From Pseudomonadota bacterium (GTDB taxonomy: Bacteria; Pseudomonadota; Alphaproteobacteria; Reyranellales; Reyranellaceae): 52,873 bases of DNA. The stretch covers positions 1 to 52,873 of the forward strand of contig JAIUOX010000020.1 in the NCBI GenBank assembly GCA_020160955.1, in the 5' to 3' direction. This document shows positions 43,893 to 52,527 of the stretch, piece after piece. The position numbers and the translations under genes were made by a program. Within the stretch, counting starts at the first letter, position 1; each line of letters opens with the position of its first letter. Under the pieces are notes generated by a model. It was given only the letters and a program-made list of their open reading frames with translations. It ran no database searches and was not told where the DNA came from.

Positions 43893-44717
43893 TCATGCCT
43901 TCATGAAGGCATTGAGGTCCGGCGTGGCGATCGTGCTGTCGAGGTAGGTGAAGGTTCCCTTGTCCTTGACCTCCTGCGCGGCGTTCAGAAGTCCTGTCAT
44001 GGCGGCGCGGTAGAGCGACGTGGCGAGGCTGATGCGCTTGACGCCGGCCGCCTCGAGCTCGGCCTTGCTGAACGACCGGCCCTTGATCCCGACCATGAAG
44101 TTGAACGGCTTGCCGATCGCGCCGCACACCGTCCTGACGGCGGCGAGGTCGGGCAGCCCGGGCGCGAACAGGACGTCGGCGCCGGCCTTCTCGAAGGCCT
44201 GCAGGCGGCGGATCACGTCGTCGAGATCGGCGCGACCGCGCAGGAAGCCCTCGGCGCGCGCCGTCAGGGTGAACGGGAACGGCAGCGCCCGCGCCGCCTC
44301 GGCGGCCGCCGCGATCCGCTCGGTGGCGAGCCCGATGTCGAACAGCGGCCTGTCCTTGTCCCCGGTCGCATCCTCGATCGAGCCGCCGACCAGCCCGGCG
44401 GCGGCGCCCTGCCGGATCGTCTCGGCCGCCGCTTCCGGGTCGTCGCCGAAGCCCTTCTCGAGGTCGCCGGCCACCGGCAGGTCGGTCGCCTCGGCGATCA
44501 GGCGCGCGTTGGCCAGCGCCTCGTCGCGGCTGACCTTGCCGTCGCGACGGCCGAGCACGCCCGCCTTGGCGCCGCTCGACGTCGCCAGGGCCTCGAAGCC
44601 CAGGCCGGCCAGCAGGCGCGCCGAGCCGGCATCCCAGGGGTTGGCGATCACGAACGCGCCCGGAGCCTCGTGCAGGGCGCGGAACTTCCGGGCCTTGTCG
44701 GCCTGGCTGACGGTCAT
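43893..44717 (-). CDS. Isocitrate lyase/PEP mutase superfamily enzyme
   Basis: This 274-residue TIM barrel belongs to the ICL/PEPM superfamily, with FVIANPWDAGSARLLAGLGFEA (in part), VAGDLEKGFGDDPEAA and GGSIEDATGDKDRPLFD. The KKCGH motif of true isocitrate lyases is missing, so the reaction is probably a C-C lyase or decarboxylase on an oxaloacetate- or methylisocitrate-like acid. Phosphonopyruvate chemistry is also known in this superfamily, and the gene lies between the two halves of the 2-AEP locus, but no residue decides this. It is divergent from the methyltransferase gene. Confidence 0.84.
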   Translation of the reverse strand: MTVSQADKARKFRALHEAPGAFVIANPWDAGSARLLAGLGFEALATSSGAKAGVLGRRDGKVSRDEALANARLIAEATDLPVAGDLEKGFGDDPEAAAETIRQGAAAGLVGGSIEDATGDKDRPLFDIGLATERIAAAAEAARALPFPFTLTARAEGFLRGRADLDDVIRRLQAFEKAGADVLFAPGLPDLAAVRTVCGAIGKPFNFMVGIKGRSFSKAELEAAGVKRISLATSLYRAAMTGLLNAAQEVKDKGTFTYLDSTIATPDLNAFMKA

Positions 44718-44834
44718 GGCGAATTCCTCCGTGGGGGCGGCATGCTGCCTCCTATTGACACCCCCGGCAACGAGGATTGGCACTCGCCGCCAGCATGCTC
44801 TAAACCATGAAATGAAAAGGGGATTCGGCTGTCG

Positions 44835-45611
44835 ATGATGGGTCCTGCCAAGCGCGTCTGGAACCTGCTGCGGCGCAATGGGCCGATCGAAGCGTCCCGC
44901 AAGATCATGCGTTACCTCGAGTGGCAGGTCGTGGCGCAGGTCCAGCGCTGGCGCATCCTGCGCATGCCCGACAACGAGGCGCGCTTCACCCACATCTACA
45001 AGGTCAACTTCTGGGCCGCCAAGGAGAGCCGCAGCGGGCCCGGGTCGAGCCTCAACGACACGACGGAACTGCGGCGACGCCTGCCCGAGCTGTTCCGCCA
45101 GTTCTCGATCGGCACGGTGTTCGACGCCCCGTGCGGCGACTTCAACTGGATGCAGGCGGTCGTGGCCGCCGAGCCGATCCGCTACATCGGCGGCGACATC
45201 GTGCGGCCGATGATCGAGGAGAACCAGCGGCGCCACGGCAGCGACCGCGTGACCTTCCGGCACCACGACATCACGCGCGACCCGCTGCCCCAGGCCGACC
45301 TCTGGATCTGCCGCGACTGCCTCTACCACCTGTCGATCGAGGACATCCGCCGGGCCCTGCAGCGCTTCGTCGAGTCGAACGTGCCCTACCTGCTGGCCTC
45401 GACCCACCGGGTCGTCAACGGGCCGGCCAACATCGAGATCGCCAGCGGCGACTTCCGCTTCACCGACCTGTTCGCCGCGCCGTTCCTGCTGCCGCGCGAT
45501 ACGCTGTTCCGGATCGAGGACAACGCCTACTCGGACATGCGGCTGTGGTCGCGCGAGCAGGTCGCGGCCAGCCCGTTCGTGCAGGCGAAGACGTCGCCGC
45601 CGGTCGCATGA
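44835..45611 (+). CDS. Class I SAM-dependent methyltransferase
   Basis: The 258-residue product has motif I VFDAPCGDFNWMQAV, motif II near IGGDIVRPMIEENQ, and a post-II stretch ADLWICRDCLYHLS, as in class I methyltransferases. The N-terminal 60 residues are basic and amphipathic. The substrate is unknown. Its stop overlaps the start of the next membrane-protein gene (ATGA), so the two act together, perhaps on a cell-surface glycan or lipid (inference). Confidence 0.82.
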   Translation: MMGPAKRVWNLLRRNGPIEASRKIMRYLEWQVVAQVQRWRILRMPDNEARFTHIYKVNFWAAKESRSGPGSSLNDTTELRRRLPELFRQFSIGTVFDAPCGDFNWMQAVVAAEPIRYIGGDIVRPMIEENQRRHGSDRVTFRHHDITRDPLPQADLWICRDCLYHLSIEDIRRALQRFVESNVPYLLASTHRVVNGPANIEIASGDFRFTDLFAAPFLLPRDTLFRIEDNAYSDMRLWSREQVAASPFVQAKTSPPVA

Positions 45612-46597
45612 ACGCGCTCGGGCTGCGCCTCGGACTGGCCTTCGCGGTGGCGGTCGTCGCCGCCGGCGTGGCCGCCCGGGTGCAGTTGGGCGACATCGCC
45701 GGCGTGGTCGAGATCGAGCGCCGCATGCTGGCCGGCGAGGACATCGCGGCCAACGGCGTGATCCTCACCAACCTCTACAACCGTATCCTGTTTCCGTTCG
45801 TGTTCGTGCAGGCGATGCGCCTGCTGCCGGCGTTCGATCCCGGCCACCTGTTCGTGGCGCTGCGCTTCGCGAGCTTCCTGCTGTGCTTTGCGCTGATGTT
45901 CTCCAGCATCGACCGGCGCGCCGCCCGCGCCGGCGTCGACCCGGTGGCGACCTGCCTCGCGGTCGGGCTGGCCTTCACCGCCTCGCTGGTCCGCCATCCC
46001 GAGCCGCACACCTCGGACATCTTCGACCTGGCGCTGATGTTCTACGTCTTCCTGAACATCGTCGAGGGCCGCACCGGGATCGCCTTCGCGCTGGCCTGCC
46101 TGACCGCGGTGAACCGCGAGTCGGGGGCCTTTGCCGGCATCGCCTACTTCCTGCTGCGGGCCGGCACCGAGCGCCCCGGCAGGCTGGTCGCCAACAGCCT
46201 GCTGCTCGTCCTCGTGCCCTACGCGCTGGCGATCGGCGTGCGCCGCCTCGTCTACCAGGGCACCCTGCCCGCCACCGACCTCGGCCAGTTCTTCACCGGG
46301 CTGCCGCTCAACCTCGCCACCCTGTGGACCGACCTCGTGCGGTTCAACCCGGGCAACGACTTCTACCTGCTGGTCGCCATGAGCGTGCTGGCGGTCGTGC
46401 CGTTTGCGCGCCGTCCCGCGCCCGCCGACTACCGCCTGCGCGTCGCCCTCGCGGTGGCGGCGATCGCCGGGATCAGCCTGCTGTTCGGGCTGGTCCGCGA
46501 GATCCGGATCTTCCTGCCCTGCGTCGCCCTGCTGGCCGCCGGCGCGGTCGCCGACCTCGCGCCGCCGCGCCGCGAGCGCGGCCTCAGCTCGGCTTGA
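45608..46597 (+). CDS. Hypothetical integral membrane protein
   Basis: The 329-residue product has about eight hydrophobic segments. The first loop carries charged residues (EIERRMLAGEDIAANG). A conserved-looking NRESGAFAGIAYF and a YNRILFPFVFVQAM segment recall polytopic GT-C-type glycosyltransferases, but no signature residue is certain. It is co-translated with the methyltransferase. The 3' end overlaps the TTT binding-protein gene by 14 bases on the other strand. Confidence 0.75.
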   Translation: MNALGLRLGLAFAVAVVAAGVAARVQLGDIAGVVEIERRMLAGEDIAANGVILTNLYNRILFPFVFVQAMRLLPAFDPGHLFVALRFASFLLCFALMFSSIDRRAARAGVDPVATCLAVGLAFTASLVRHPEPHTSDIFDLALMFYVFLNIVEGRTGIAFALACLTAVNRESGAFAGIAYFLLRAGTERPGRLVANSLLLVLVPYALAIGVRRLVYQGTLPATDLGQFFTGLPLNLATLWTDLVRFNPGNDFYLLVAMSVLAVVPFARRPAPADYRLRVALAVAAIAGISLLFGLVREIRIFLPCVALLAAGAVADLAPPRRERGLSSA

Positions 46598-47573
46598 TGT
46601 TGCCCTTCACGATGACGTCGCCCCAGCGCTTCTTCTCGGCCGCCATGCGGGCCTGAGCCTGCTCGAGCGTGCTGCCGGCCGGGACGATGCCGAGCTTCAG
46701 CATGCGCTCGCGGAAGCCGGCGTCCTTCACCACCTGGTTGCCGTCCTCGTTCAGCTTCTTCGCGATGTCGGCCGACACCGCCTTGGGCGCGAACAGCGTG
46801 TAGTTGGTCGCCGATTCGAAGCCCGGCACCCCGGCCTCGGCCATCGTCGGCACGTCGGGCAGCAGCGGCGAGCGGTCCTTGCTGGTGACCGCGAGGCAGC
46901 GGACCTTGCCCGAGGCGATGTGCGGCAGGTGGGCCAGCACGTTGTCGATCGAGACCTGGACGCGGCCCTCGTAGAGGTCGGCCTGGAAGAACGAGGTCCC
47001 CTTGTAGGGAACGTGGGTCATCTCGGCGCCGGTCATCTGCTTCAGCATCTCGTAGTTGAGATGGATCAGCCCGCCGAAGCCCGACGAGGCATAGGACAGC
47101 TTGCCCGGGTTGGCCTTGGCGTAGGCAATCAGCTCCTGGACGTTCTTGACCGGCAGGCTGGGCGTCACCAGCACGCCGATCGTGCCGTTCGAGATCTCGA
47201 CCACGGGAAGGAAGTCCTTCGTCATGTCGAAGGTCAGATTCTCGTGGAAGTACGGCGCGATCGAGTAGTCGACCAGGCTGCCGACCATCAGCGTGTAGCC
47301 GTCGGCCGGGCTGCGCGCGAGCTGCGAGGCGCCGATGGTGGCGCCGGCGCCCGGCTGGTTGTCGACCACGATGGTCTGCCCGAGCCGCTGCGACAGGCCT
47401 TCCGAGAAGGCGCGGGTCACGGTGTCGACGCCGCCGCCCGGCGGGTACGGCGCGATCATGCGGATCTGCTTGGCCGGCCAGGCCTGGGCGCGCGCGCTGC
47501 TGGACAGGACAGCGGGCGCCGCCAGGGCGACGGCGGTCGAGTCCAGAAGGCGGCGGCGGGTCAGCGATGACAT
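46584..47573 (-). CDS. Tripartite tricarboxylate transporter (Bug family) substrate-binding protein
   Basis: The 329-residue product has a twin-arginine-type leader (SLTRRRLLDST) and the Bug-family motifs YPPGGGVDTVTRAF, VVDNQPGAGATIGA, THVPYKGTS and LLPDVPTMAEAGVPGFE. It binds a small carboxylic acid in the periplasm. No TctA/TctB membrane genes are in this window, as is common for this expanded family. The start at 47573 follows an AAGGGAGAA site. It lies 78 bases after phnY in the same direction and may be part of the phn transcript. Confidence 0.9.
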   Translation of the reverse strand: MSSLTRRRLLDSTAVALAAPAVLSSSARAQAWPAKQIRMIAPYPPGGGVDTVTRAFSEGLSQRLGQTIVVDNQPGAGATIGASQLARSPADGYTLMVGSLVDYSIAPYFHENLTFDMTKDFLPVVEISNGTIGVLVTPSLPVKNVQELIAYAKANPGKLSYASSGFGGLIHLNYEMLKQMTGAEMTHVPYKGTSFFQADLYEGRVQVSIDNVLAHLPHIASGKVRCLAVTSKDRSPLLPDVPTMAEAGVPGFESATNYTLFAPKAVSADIAKKLNEDGNQVVKDAGFRERMLKLGIVPAGSTLEQAQARMAAEKKRWGDVIVKGNIKPS

Positions 47574-47651
47574 CTGTCTTCTCCCTTGAAGCCTCCCCAC
47601 TCTAGCGCGCGGGACGGGTCCCTCGCCACGCCCGGGAGGACAGGCTTTTCC

Positions 47652-49103
47652 CTAGCCCGGCCAGGGCAGCGACCAGGTCTTCACGTTGGTGAAGCTCTTC
47701 ATCGCCTCCAGCACGCCTTCCTTGTAGCCCAGCCCCGAGTCCTTGATGCCGCCGAACGGCGACATCTCGATGCGGTAGCCGGGCACTTCCCAGACGTTGA
47801 CCGTGCCGACCTGCAGCTCGTCGACGAAGCGGGTGATGTAGTCGAGCCGGTCGGTGCAGACGCCCGACGACAGGCCGTAGGCGGTGCCGTTGGACACCCG
47901 GATCGCGTCGTCGATGTCCTTGACCCGGATGATCGGGATCGCCGGGCCGAACGTCTCCTCGCGCACCAGCTCGCACGCCGGGTCGACATGGTCGACCACG
48001 GTCGGCGGGAACAGCGCGCCGCGGCGGTCGTTGCCGTGCAGCAGCTTCGCGCCGTGCTTGGCGACGGCCTCGCTGACTCGGTTCTGGAACAGCGTCGCGG
48101 CGCGCTCGTGGATCACCGTGCCGACGTCGGTTTCCGGATCGAGCGGATCGCCCGCCTTCAGCTTCCGCGCCTTGGCCAGCACGCGCTCGGCGAAGGCGTC
48201 GGCGACCTTGTCGACGACCAGGATGCGCTTCACCGCGGTGCAGCGCTGGCCCGAGTTCTTGGTCGCGCCGGCCACCGCCAGCTCGGCCGCCTTGTCGAGG
48301 TCGGCGTCCTCCATGACGATCAGCGGGTCATTGCCGCCCAGCTCCAGCACGATGCGCTTGTAACCGGCGGTCGCCGCGATGTGCTTGCCGACCCGCACCG
48401 ATCCCGTGAAGGTCACGAGGTCGGCGTGCGGATCGGTGATCATCGCGTCGCCGATGTCGTTCGGGTTGCCGGTGATCACCGACAGCATCTCGGGCGGCAG
48501 CCCGGCCTCGTACAGCGTATCGGCGAGGAACAGCGCGGTGAGCGGCGTCAGCTCGGTCGGCTTCAGCACCACGCAGTTGTTGGTGGCGAAGGCCGGCGCC
48601 AGCTTGTGCGCGACCATGTTCAGCGGGTGGTTGAACGGCGTGATCGCCGAGATGGCGTTCAACGGCTGGCGCAGCGTGAAGATCTTGCGCGACTTGCCGT
48701 GCGGGGTGAGGTCGCACGAGAAGGTCTGGCCGTCGTCGAGCAGGCAGAGCTGGCCGGCGAAGGTGAAGACGTCATAGGCGCGGCCGACCTCGTACAGCGA
48801 GTCCTTGAGGCAGAGACCCGACTCCAGCGTGATCAGGCGCGACAGTTCTTCCTTGCGGGCGACCAGCAGGTCGGCCGTCTTGAGCAGGATCTGCTGGCGC
48901 TGGTAACGCGTCAGCTTCGGCTTGTAGGCATGGGCGATGCGGAACGCCTCGGCGACCAGTTCCGGGGTGGCGCGCGGCACCGTGCCGACCAGCCGGTTGT
49001 CCCACGGGAAGCGGACTTCCAGCCGGGCCTTGGTCTCGACCTTCTTGCCGGCGATCCGCAGCATCTCGTGCCGCACCTCGTCGCCGCGGAGCATGGTGTC
49101 CAT
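47652..49103 (-). CDS. phnY: Phosphonoacetaldehyde dehydrogenase PhnY
   Basis: This 483-residue NAD(P)-dependent aldehyde dehydrogenase has the catalytic Glu in VLELGGNDP and Cys in [10 protein letters not shown], with [16 protein letters not shown] and [10 protein letters not shown] (cofactor site). It oxidises phosphonoacetaldehyde to phosphonoacetate. The specific name rests on its position directly after the PhnA-type hydrolase and PhnW-type transaminase genes, as in the PhnWAY operon of Sinorhizobium meliloti, where the enzyme has similar length. The start [10 protein letters not shown] lies 11 bases after the phnA stop. Confidence 0.9.
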   Translation of the reverse strand: MDTMLRGDEVRHEMLRIAGKKVETKARLEVRFPWDNRLVGTVPRATPELVAEAFRIAHAYKPKLTRYQRQQILLKTADLLVARKEELSRLITLESGLCLKDSLYEVGRAYDVFTFAGQLCLLDDGQTFSCDLTPHGKSRKIFTLRQPLNAISAITPFNHPLNMVAHKLAPAFATNNCVVLKPTELTPLTALFLADTLYEAGLPPEMLSVITGNPNDIGDAMITDPHADLVTFTGSVRVGKHIAATAGYKRIVLELGGNDPLIVMEDADLDKAAELAVAGATKNSGQRCTAVKRILVVDKVADAFAERVLAKARKLKAGDPLDPETDVGTVIHERAATLFQNRVSEAVAKHGAKLLHGNDRRGALFPPTVVDHVDPACELVREETFGPAIPIIRVKDIDDAIRVSNGTAYGLSSGVCTDRLDYITRFVDELQVGTVNVWEVPGYRIEMSPFGGIKDSGLGYKEGVLEAMKSFTNVKTWSLPWPG

Positions 49104-49114
49104 CGTCAGTCCTC

Positions 49115-50377
49115 TCAGGCGACCAGGTTCAGCGCGAGGTCGAAGGCGTCGAAGTTGCGCCAGCGGCGCGACGCATCGGCCGCCACCAGCTTGTGGTTGC
49201 AGAGCAGCGGCACCTTCTGCTCGGAGATGCCGCCGTGGCTGCGCAGCGGCTCGGTCAGGCCCGACAGGTCGTGGCGCGCCGCCGAGGTGCCCAGCACCTT
49301 GTGCTTGGTCGAGACGACCACGAGGTCGCCCAGCCGGTCGGCCGGCAACTCGAAGCGCGCCGCCGCCTCGTCGCGGCCGAGCGCCGCCTCGATGCCCGGC
49401 ATCGCCTTCAGCCGCGCCGCCATCTCGGGCGCCGAGGCGCCGGCCGGCAGGTACACGACGGCGTAGGAGCCCAGCGCGCCGTGATGCACGACGTAGGGAT
49501 CGGTGATCGGCAGAATGACCCGCGCCGCATCCGTGCCCAGCCACTGGTCGAACACGTCCTGCAGGTAGATCACGTCGGGCTGGCCGTCGGCGCCGAACTT
49601 GGCGTTCATGCCGTGGTCGGCGGTCAGCGCGATCGTGCAGCCCATCGCGTCGAGCGTCGCGAGGTAGCCGTCCATCATGGCGTAGAAGTCGTTGGCCACC
49701 GGCGTGCCCGGCGCGTGCTTGTGCTGGATGTAGTCGGTGGTCGACAGGTACATGATCTCCGGCCGGTCGCGCTCCATCAGCTTGACGCCGGCGGCGAACA
49801 CGAACTCCGAGAGACCCGCGCTGTAGACGTCCGGCACCGGCAGGCCGACCAGCTCGTTGACGCGGTCGATGCCGTTCTCGGCCAGTGTCGCCTTGTCCGA
49901 CTTCTCCGACGAGAAGCTGCAGGCCTTGCCCGGCGCCAGCACGAGGTCCTTGCCCAGCAGGCCGCGCAGCTTGTCCTTGGCGGTGATCACCGCGATGCGG
50001 CAACCGGCCCGCTGGAACGACGGGAAGATTGTCTCGATCCGCAGGAACTTAGGATCGTTCATCATCACTTCCGAGCCGCTCTCGGGATCGAGGAAGTAGT
50101 TGCCGCTGATGCCGTGCGCCGCCGGCGGCCGGCCGCTGACGATCGACAGGTTGTTGGGATTGGTGAAGGACGGCACGACGCAGTCGGCCAGCAGGTTGGT
50201 GCCGCCGGTCAGCACCTTGCCGAACCACGGCGCGCGGCCGGCCTCGACCGTGCGCTCGATGTAGCCCGGCTCCGAGCCGTCGACGCAGACCACGACGGTC
50301 GGGCGCTTCGGCAGGCGGTAGCGGCGGCCGTTGACGACGATCTCGCCGCCGGTCGTGTTGATGCTGTCGGGTGCCAT
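49115..50377 (-). CDS. phnA: Phosphonoacetate hydrolase PhnA
   Basis: This 420-residue alkaline phosphatase-superfamily enzyme hydrolyses phosphonoacetate to acetate and phosphate using zinc. Asp33 ([10 protein letters not shown]) and nucleophile Thr72 ([10 protein letters not shown]) align, with a constant offset of 4, to Asp29 and Thr68 as I recall them for the S. meliloti enzyme. Further metal residues stand in [24 protein letters not shown] and [12 protein letters not shown]. It is placed between phnW (8 bases before) and phnY (11 bases after). Length and motifs agree with the family; the name is unrelated to E. coli PhnA. Confidence 0.93.
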   Translation of the reverse strand: MAPDSINTTGGEIVVNGRRYRLPKRPTVVVCVDGSEPGYIERTVEAGRAPWFGKVLTGGTNLLADCVVPSFTNPNNLSIVSGRPPAAHGISGNYFLDPESGSEVMMNDPKFLRIETIFPSFQRAGCRIAVITAKDKLRGLLGKDLVLAPGKACSFSSEKSDKATLAENGIDRVNELVGLPVPDVYSAGLSEFVFAAGVKLMERDRPEIMYLSTTDYIQHKHAPGTPVANDFYAMMDGYLATLDAMGCTIALTADHGMNAKFGADGQPDVIYLQDVFDQWLGTDAARVILPITDPYVVHHGALGSYAVVYLPAGASAPEMAARLKAMPGIEAALGRDEAAARFELPADRLGDLVVVSTKHKVLGTSAARHDLSGLTEPLRSHGGISEQKVPLLCNHKLVAADASRRWRNFDAFDLALNLVA

Positions 50378-50385
50378 GGTCCCTC

Positions 50386-51549
50386 CTACTCCGCCGCCAG
50401 GGCGGGGCCGCCGTTGCTGACCCGCATTTCATCGAGCACGGCGCGCACCGCGTCCAGCGCGCCCTGCATGTCCTTCGGGTAGAGGCGGCCGATGCAGCCG
50501 ATGCGGAACGACTCCGCGACGGTCAGCTTGCCCGGGTAGATCACGTAGCCGCGGTCCTTGAGCGAGTCGTAGAACTTCTGGAACACGAACTTCGGATCGG
50601 TCGGCATGTGGAAGGTGACGATGATCGGCGCCTGCAGCGTGTCGTCGAGCAGCGTGCGGAAGCCCATCGCCCGCATGCCGTCGATCAGCACCCTGGCGTT
50701 GTCGCGGTAGCGCTTGCCACGGCCGGCGACGCCGCCCTCCGCCGCGTGCTCCTCGATCGCCTTGCCGAGCGACACGATGACGTGGATCGGCGGCGTGAAG
50801 CGGTACTGGCCGGTGCGCGCGAACGCCTCGGCCTGGTCGAACAGGTCGAGCACCAGCGTCGTGGCGTTGCCCTTGCACTCGGCCAGAGCCTCGTTGCGGC
50901 AGACCACGAAGCCGAGGCCGGGCACGCCCTCGAGGCACTTGTTCGACGAGGCGGCCAGCGCGTCGTAGCGGACCTTGCGGGCGTCGATCTCGATGGCGCC
51001 GAACGCGCTCATCGAATCGACCAGCAGCCGGCGGCCGTGGCGGGCGACCAGCGCCGCGGTCTCGGCGATCGGGTTCAGGATGCCGGAGGTGGTCTCGCAG
51101 TGGACCGCGAAGACGTGGGTGATCGCCGTGTCGTCGGACAGCAGCTTGTCCAGCTTCGCGAGGTCGGGCGGCGTGTCTTCCGGCGTCTCGAACGACGCGG
51201 TCGCACGGCCGGCGATCTGCGCGATCTTCAGGGCACGCTGGCCATAGGCGCCGTTGATGAGGACGAGGAGCTTGCCCGCCTTCGGCACGAAGCTGGTGAT
51301 CATCGCCTCGACCGCGAAGGTGCCCGAGCCCTGTACCGGCACGGTGACGTGGGTGCCCTTGCCCCCGGCCAGCTCGGCGATGCTCTCCAGCACCATGCGG
51401 TTGATGCGCAGGAACTCGGCGTCGCGCGAGCCCCAGTCGTGGACCATCGCCTGCTTGACCGCGGCGGAGGTGGTGAGCGGGCCGGGCGTCAGCAGCAGCG
51501 GATCGCCGGTTTCGGAGCGGGCGGGCGTGAAGGTCGGGGTCGGTGACAT
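50386..51549 (-). CDS. phnW: 2-aminoethylphosphonate--pyruvate transaminase PhnW
   Basis: This 387-residue class V PLP enzyme transfers the amino group of 2-AEP to pyruvate, giving phosphonoacetaldehyde and alanine. The start LLLTPGPLTTSAAVKQAMVHDWGSRD (in part) is characteristic of PhnW. Further motifs are VPVQGSGTFAVEAMI, VFAVHCETTSGILNP, the Asp in VDSMSAFGAIEID, and Schiff-base Lys in AASSNKCLEGVPGLGFV. The start at 51549 (MSPTPTF) is divergent from the LysR gene across 73 bases. It is the first gene of the phnW-phnA-phnY operon. Confidence 0.95.
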   Translation of the reverse strand: MSPTPTFTPARSETGDPLLLTPGPLTTSAAVKQAMVHDWGSRDAEFLRINRMVLESIAELAGGKGTHVTVPVQGSGTFAVEAMITSFVPKAGKLLVLINGAYGQRALKIAQIAGRATASFETPEDTPPDLAKLDKLLSDDTAITHVFAVHCETTSGILNPIAETAALVARHGRRLLVDSMSAFGAIEIDARKVRYDALAASSNKCLEGVPGLGFVVCRNEALAECKGNATTLVLDLFDQAEAFARTGQYRFTPPIHVIVSLGKAIEEHAAEGGVAGRGKRYRDNARVLIDGMRAMGFRTLLDDTLQAPIIVTFHMPTDPKFVFQKFYDSLKDRGYVIYPGKLTVAESFRIGCIGRLYPKDMQGALDAVRAVLDEMRVSNGGPALAAE

Positions 51550-51597
51550 GGGGCGGATCGTGGCCTCGCCAGTTCTATGCGTCCAGTATATATTCCT

Positions 51598-51621
51598 TAT
51601 GTAACCTATCTGTTTCACATA
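51598..51621. promoter_or_regulatory. AT-rich dyad in the phnW-lysR divergent promoter region
   Basis: TATGT (51598-51602) and ACATA (51617-51621) form an imperfect 24-base dyad just before the LysR start. The 51590-51621 stretch is strikingly AT-rich in a GC-rich context, with TATATATT nearby for promoters. It is a plausible LysR-type operator/promoter region. Confidence 0.45.
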
Positions 51622-51622
51622 T

Positions 51623-52492
51623 ATGACGCCCACCCAGCTCCGCGCCTTCCACCTCGTGGCCGAGTCCGGTTCCTTCTCGGCCGCCGCCCGCGCCTCGGGC
51701 CTCAGCCAGCCCAACCTGTCGAGCCAGGTCACGGCGCTGGAACAGGGCTACGGCGTGCGGCTGTTCGACCGGCGCGGCCGCACCGTCGTGCCGACCGAGA
51801 CCGGCCGCCAGCTGCACGGCATCACCACCCGGCTGTTCGGCCTGCAGGACGAGGCCCGCGCCCTGCTGGCCGGCGAGCAGGCGCTGACCCGCGGGCACCT
51901 CAGGATCGCCGCCGACTCGGCGCACCACGTCGTGCCGATCATGGCGGCGCTGCGCGACCGCGCCGAGGGCCTGACCTTCGCGCTGGCGATCGACAACTCC
52001 GCCGTGGTGCTCGACCGCCTGCTGCGCCACGAGGCCGACGTCGCGGTGATGGCCAAGAGCGTGTCGGATCCGCGCCTGCACGCGGTACGGCTCCGCACCG
52101 ACCGGGTCGTGCTGTTCGTCCCGGCCGGGCACGGGCTATCCCGGCGGGACAAGACGCCGCTGGCGGCGCTGGCCGGCCAGTCGCTGGTGCTGCGCGAGCG
52201 CGGCTCGATCACCCGCGAGGTGCTGGAGCAGGCGATGGCGGCCGCCGACGTCCAGCCCGGCGCCATCGTCGAGGTCCAGACCCGCGAGGGCGTGCGCGAG
52301 GCGGTGGCCGCGGGCTTCGGCATCGGCGCGGTGTTCGCCAGCGAACTGGGCGACGACCGACGCTTTCGCCGCGTGCTGGTCACCGACGCCGACCTCAATG
52401 TCGCCGAGTACGCGGTGTGTCTCCAGGAACGCTGGCGCGTGTCGCTGGTCCGCGCGTTCATGGAGGAAGCGGCACGGCAAGCAGCCGTCTAG
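51623..52492 (+). CDS. LysR-type regulator, probable activator of the phn operon
   Basis: The 289-residue protein has an N-terminal winged HTH (MTPTQLRAFHLVAESGSFSAAARASGLSQPNLSSQV, read in parts) and a periplasmic-binding-like effector domain (about 90-289). It is divergent from phnW, the classical layout for a LysR activator that senses a pathway compound such as 2-AEP. No Shine-Dalgarno precedes the ATG; the upstream bases are AT-rich promoter-like sequence, so the message may be leaderless. Confidence 0.9.
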   Translation: MTPTQLRAFHLVAESGSFSAAARASGLSQPNLSSQVTALEQGYGVRLFDRRGRTVVPTETGRQLHGITTRLFGLQDEARALLAGEQALTRGHLRIAADSAHHVVPIMAALRDRAEGLTFALAIDNSAVVLDRLLRHEADVAVMAKSVSDPRLHAVRLRTDRVVLFVPAGHGLSRRDKTPLAALAGQSLVLRERGSITREVLEQAMAAADVQPGAIVEVQTREGVREAVAAGFGIGAVFASELGDDRRFRRVLVTDADLNVAEYAVCLQERWRVSLVRAFMEEAARQAAV

Positions 52493-52527
52493 CCACGCCA
52501 CCGGGGCGAGCGTAGGGTCAGCCGATC

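Noticed and set aside
43893..44717. PEP mutase (phosphonate biosynthesis) call for the ICL-family gene
   Set aside because: Only superfamily motifs are visible; no Ppd or other phosphonate biosynthesis gene is nearby, and the locus is catabolic.
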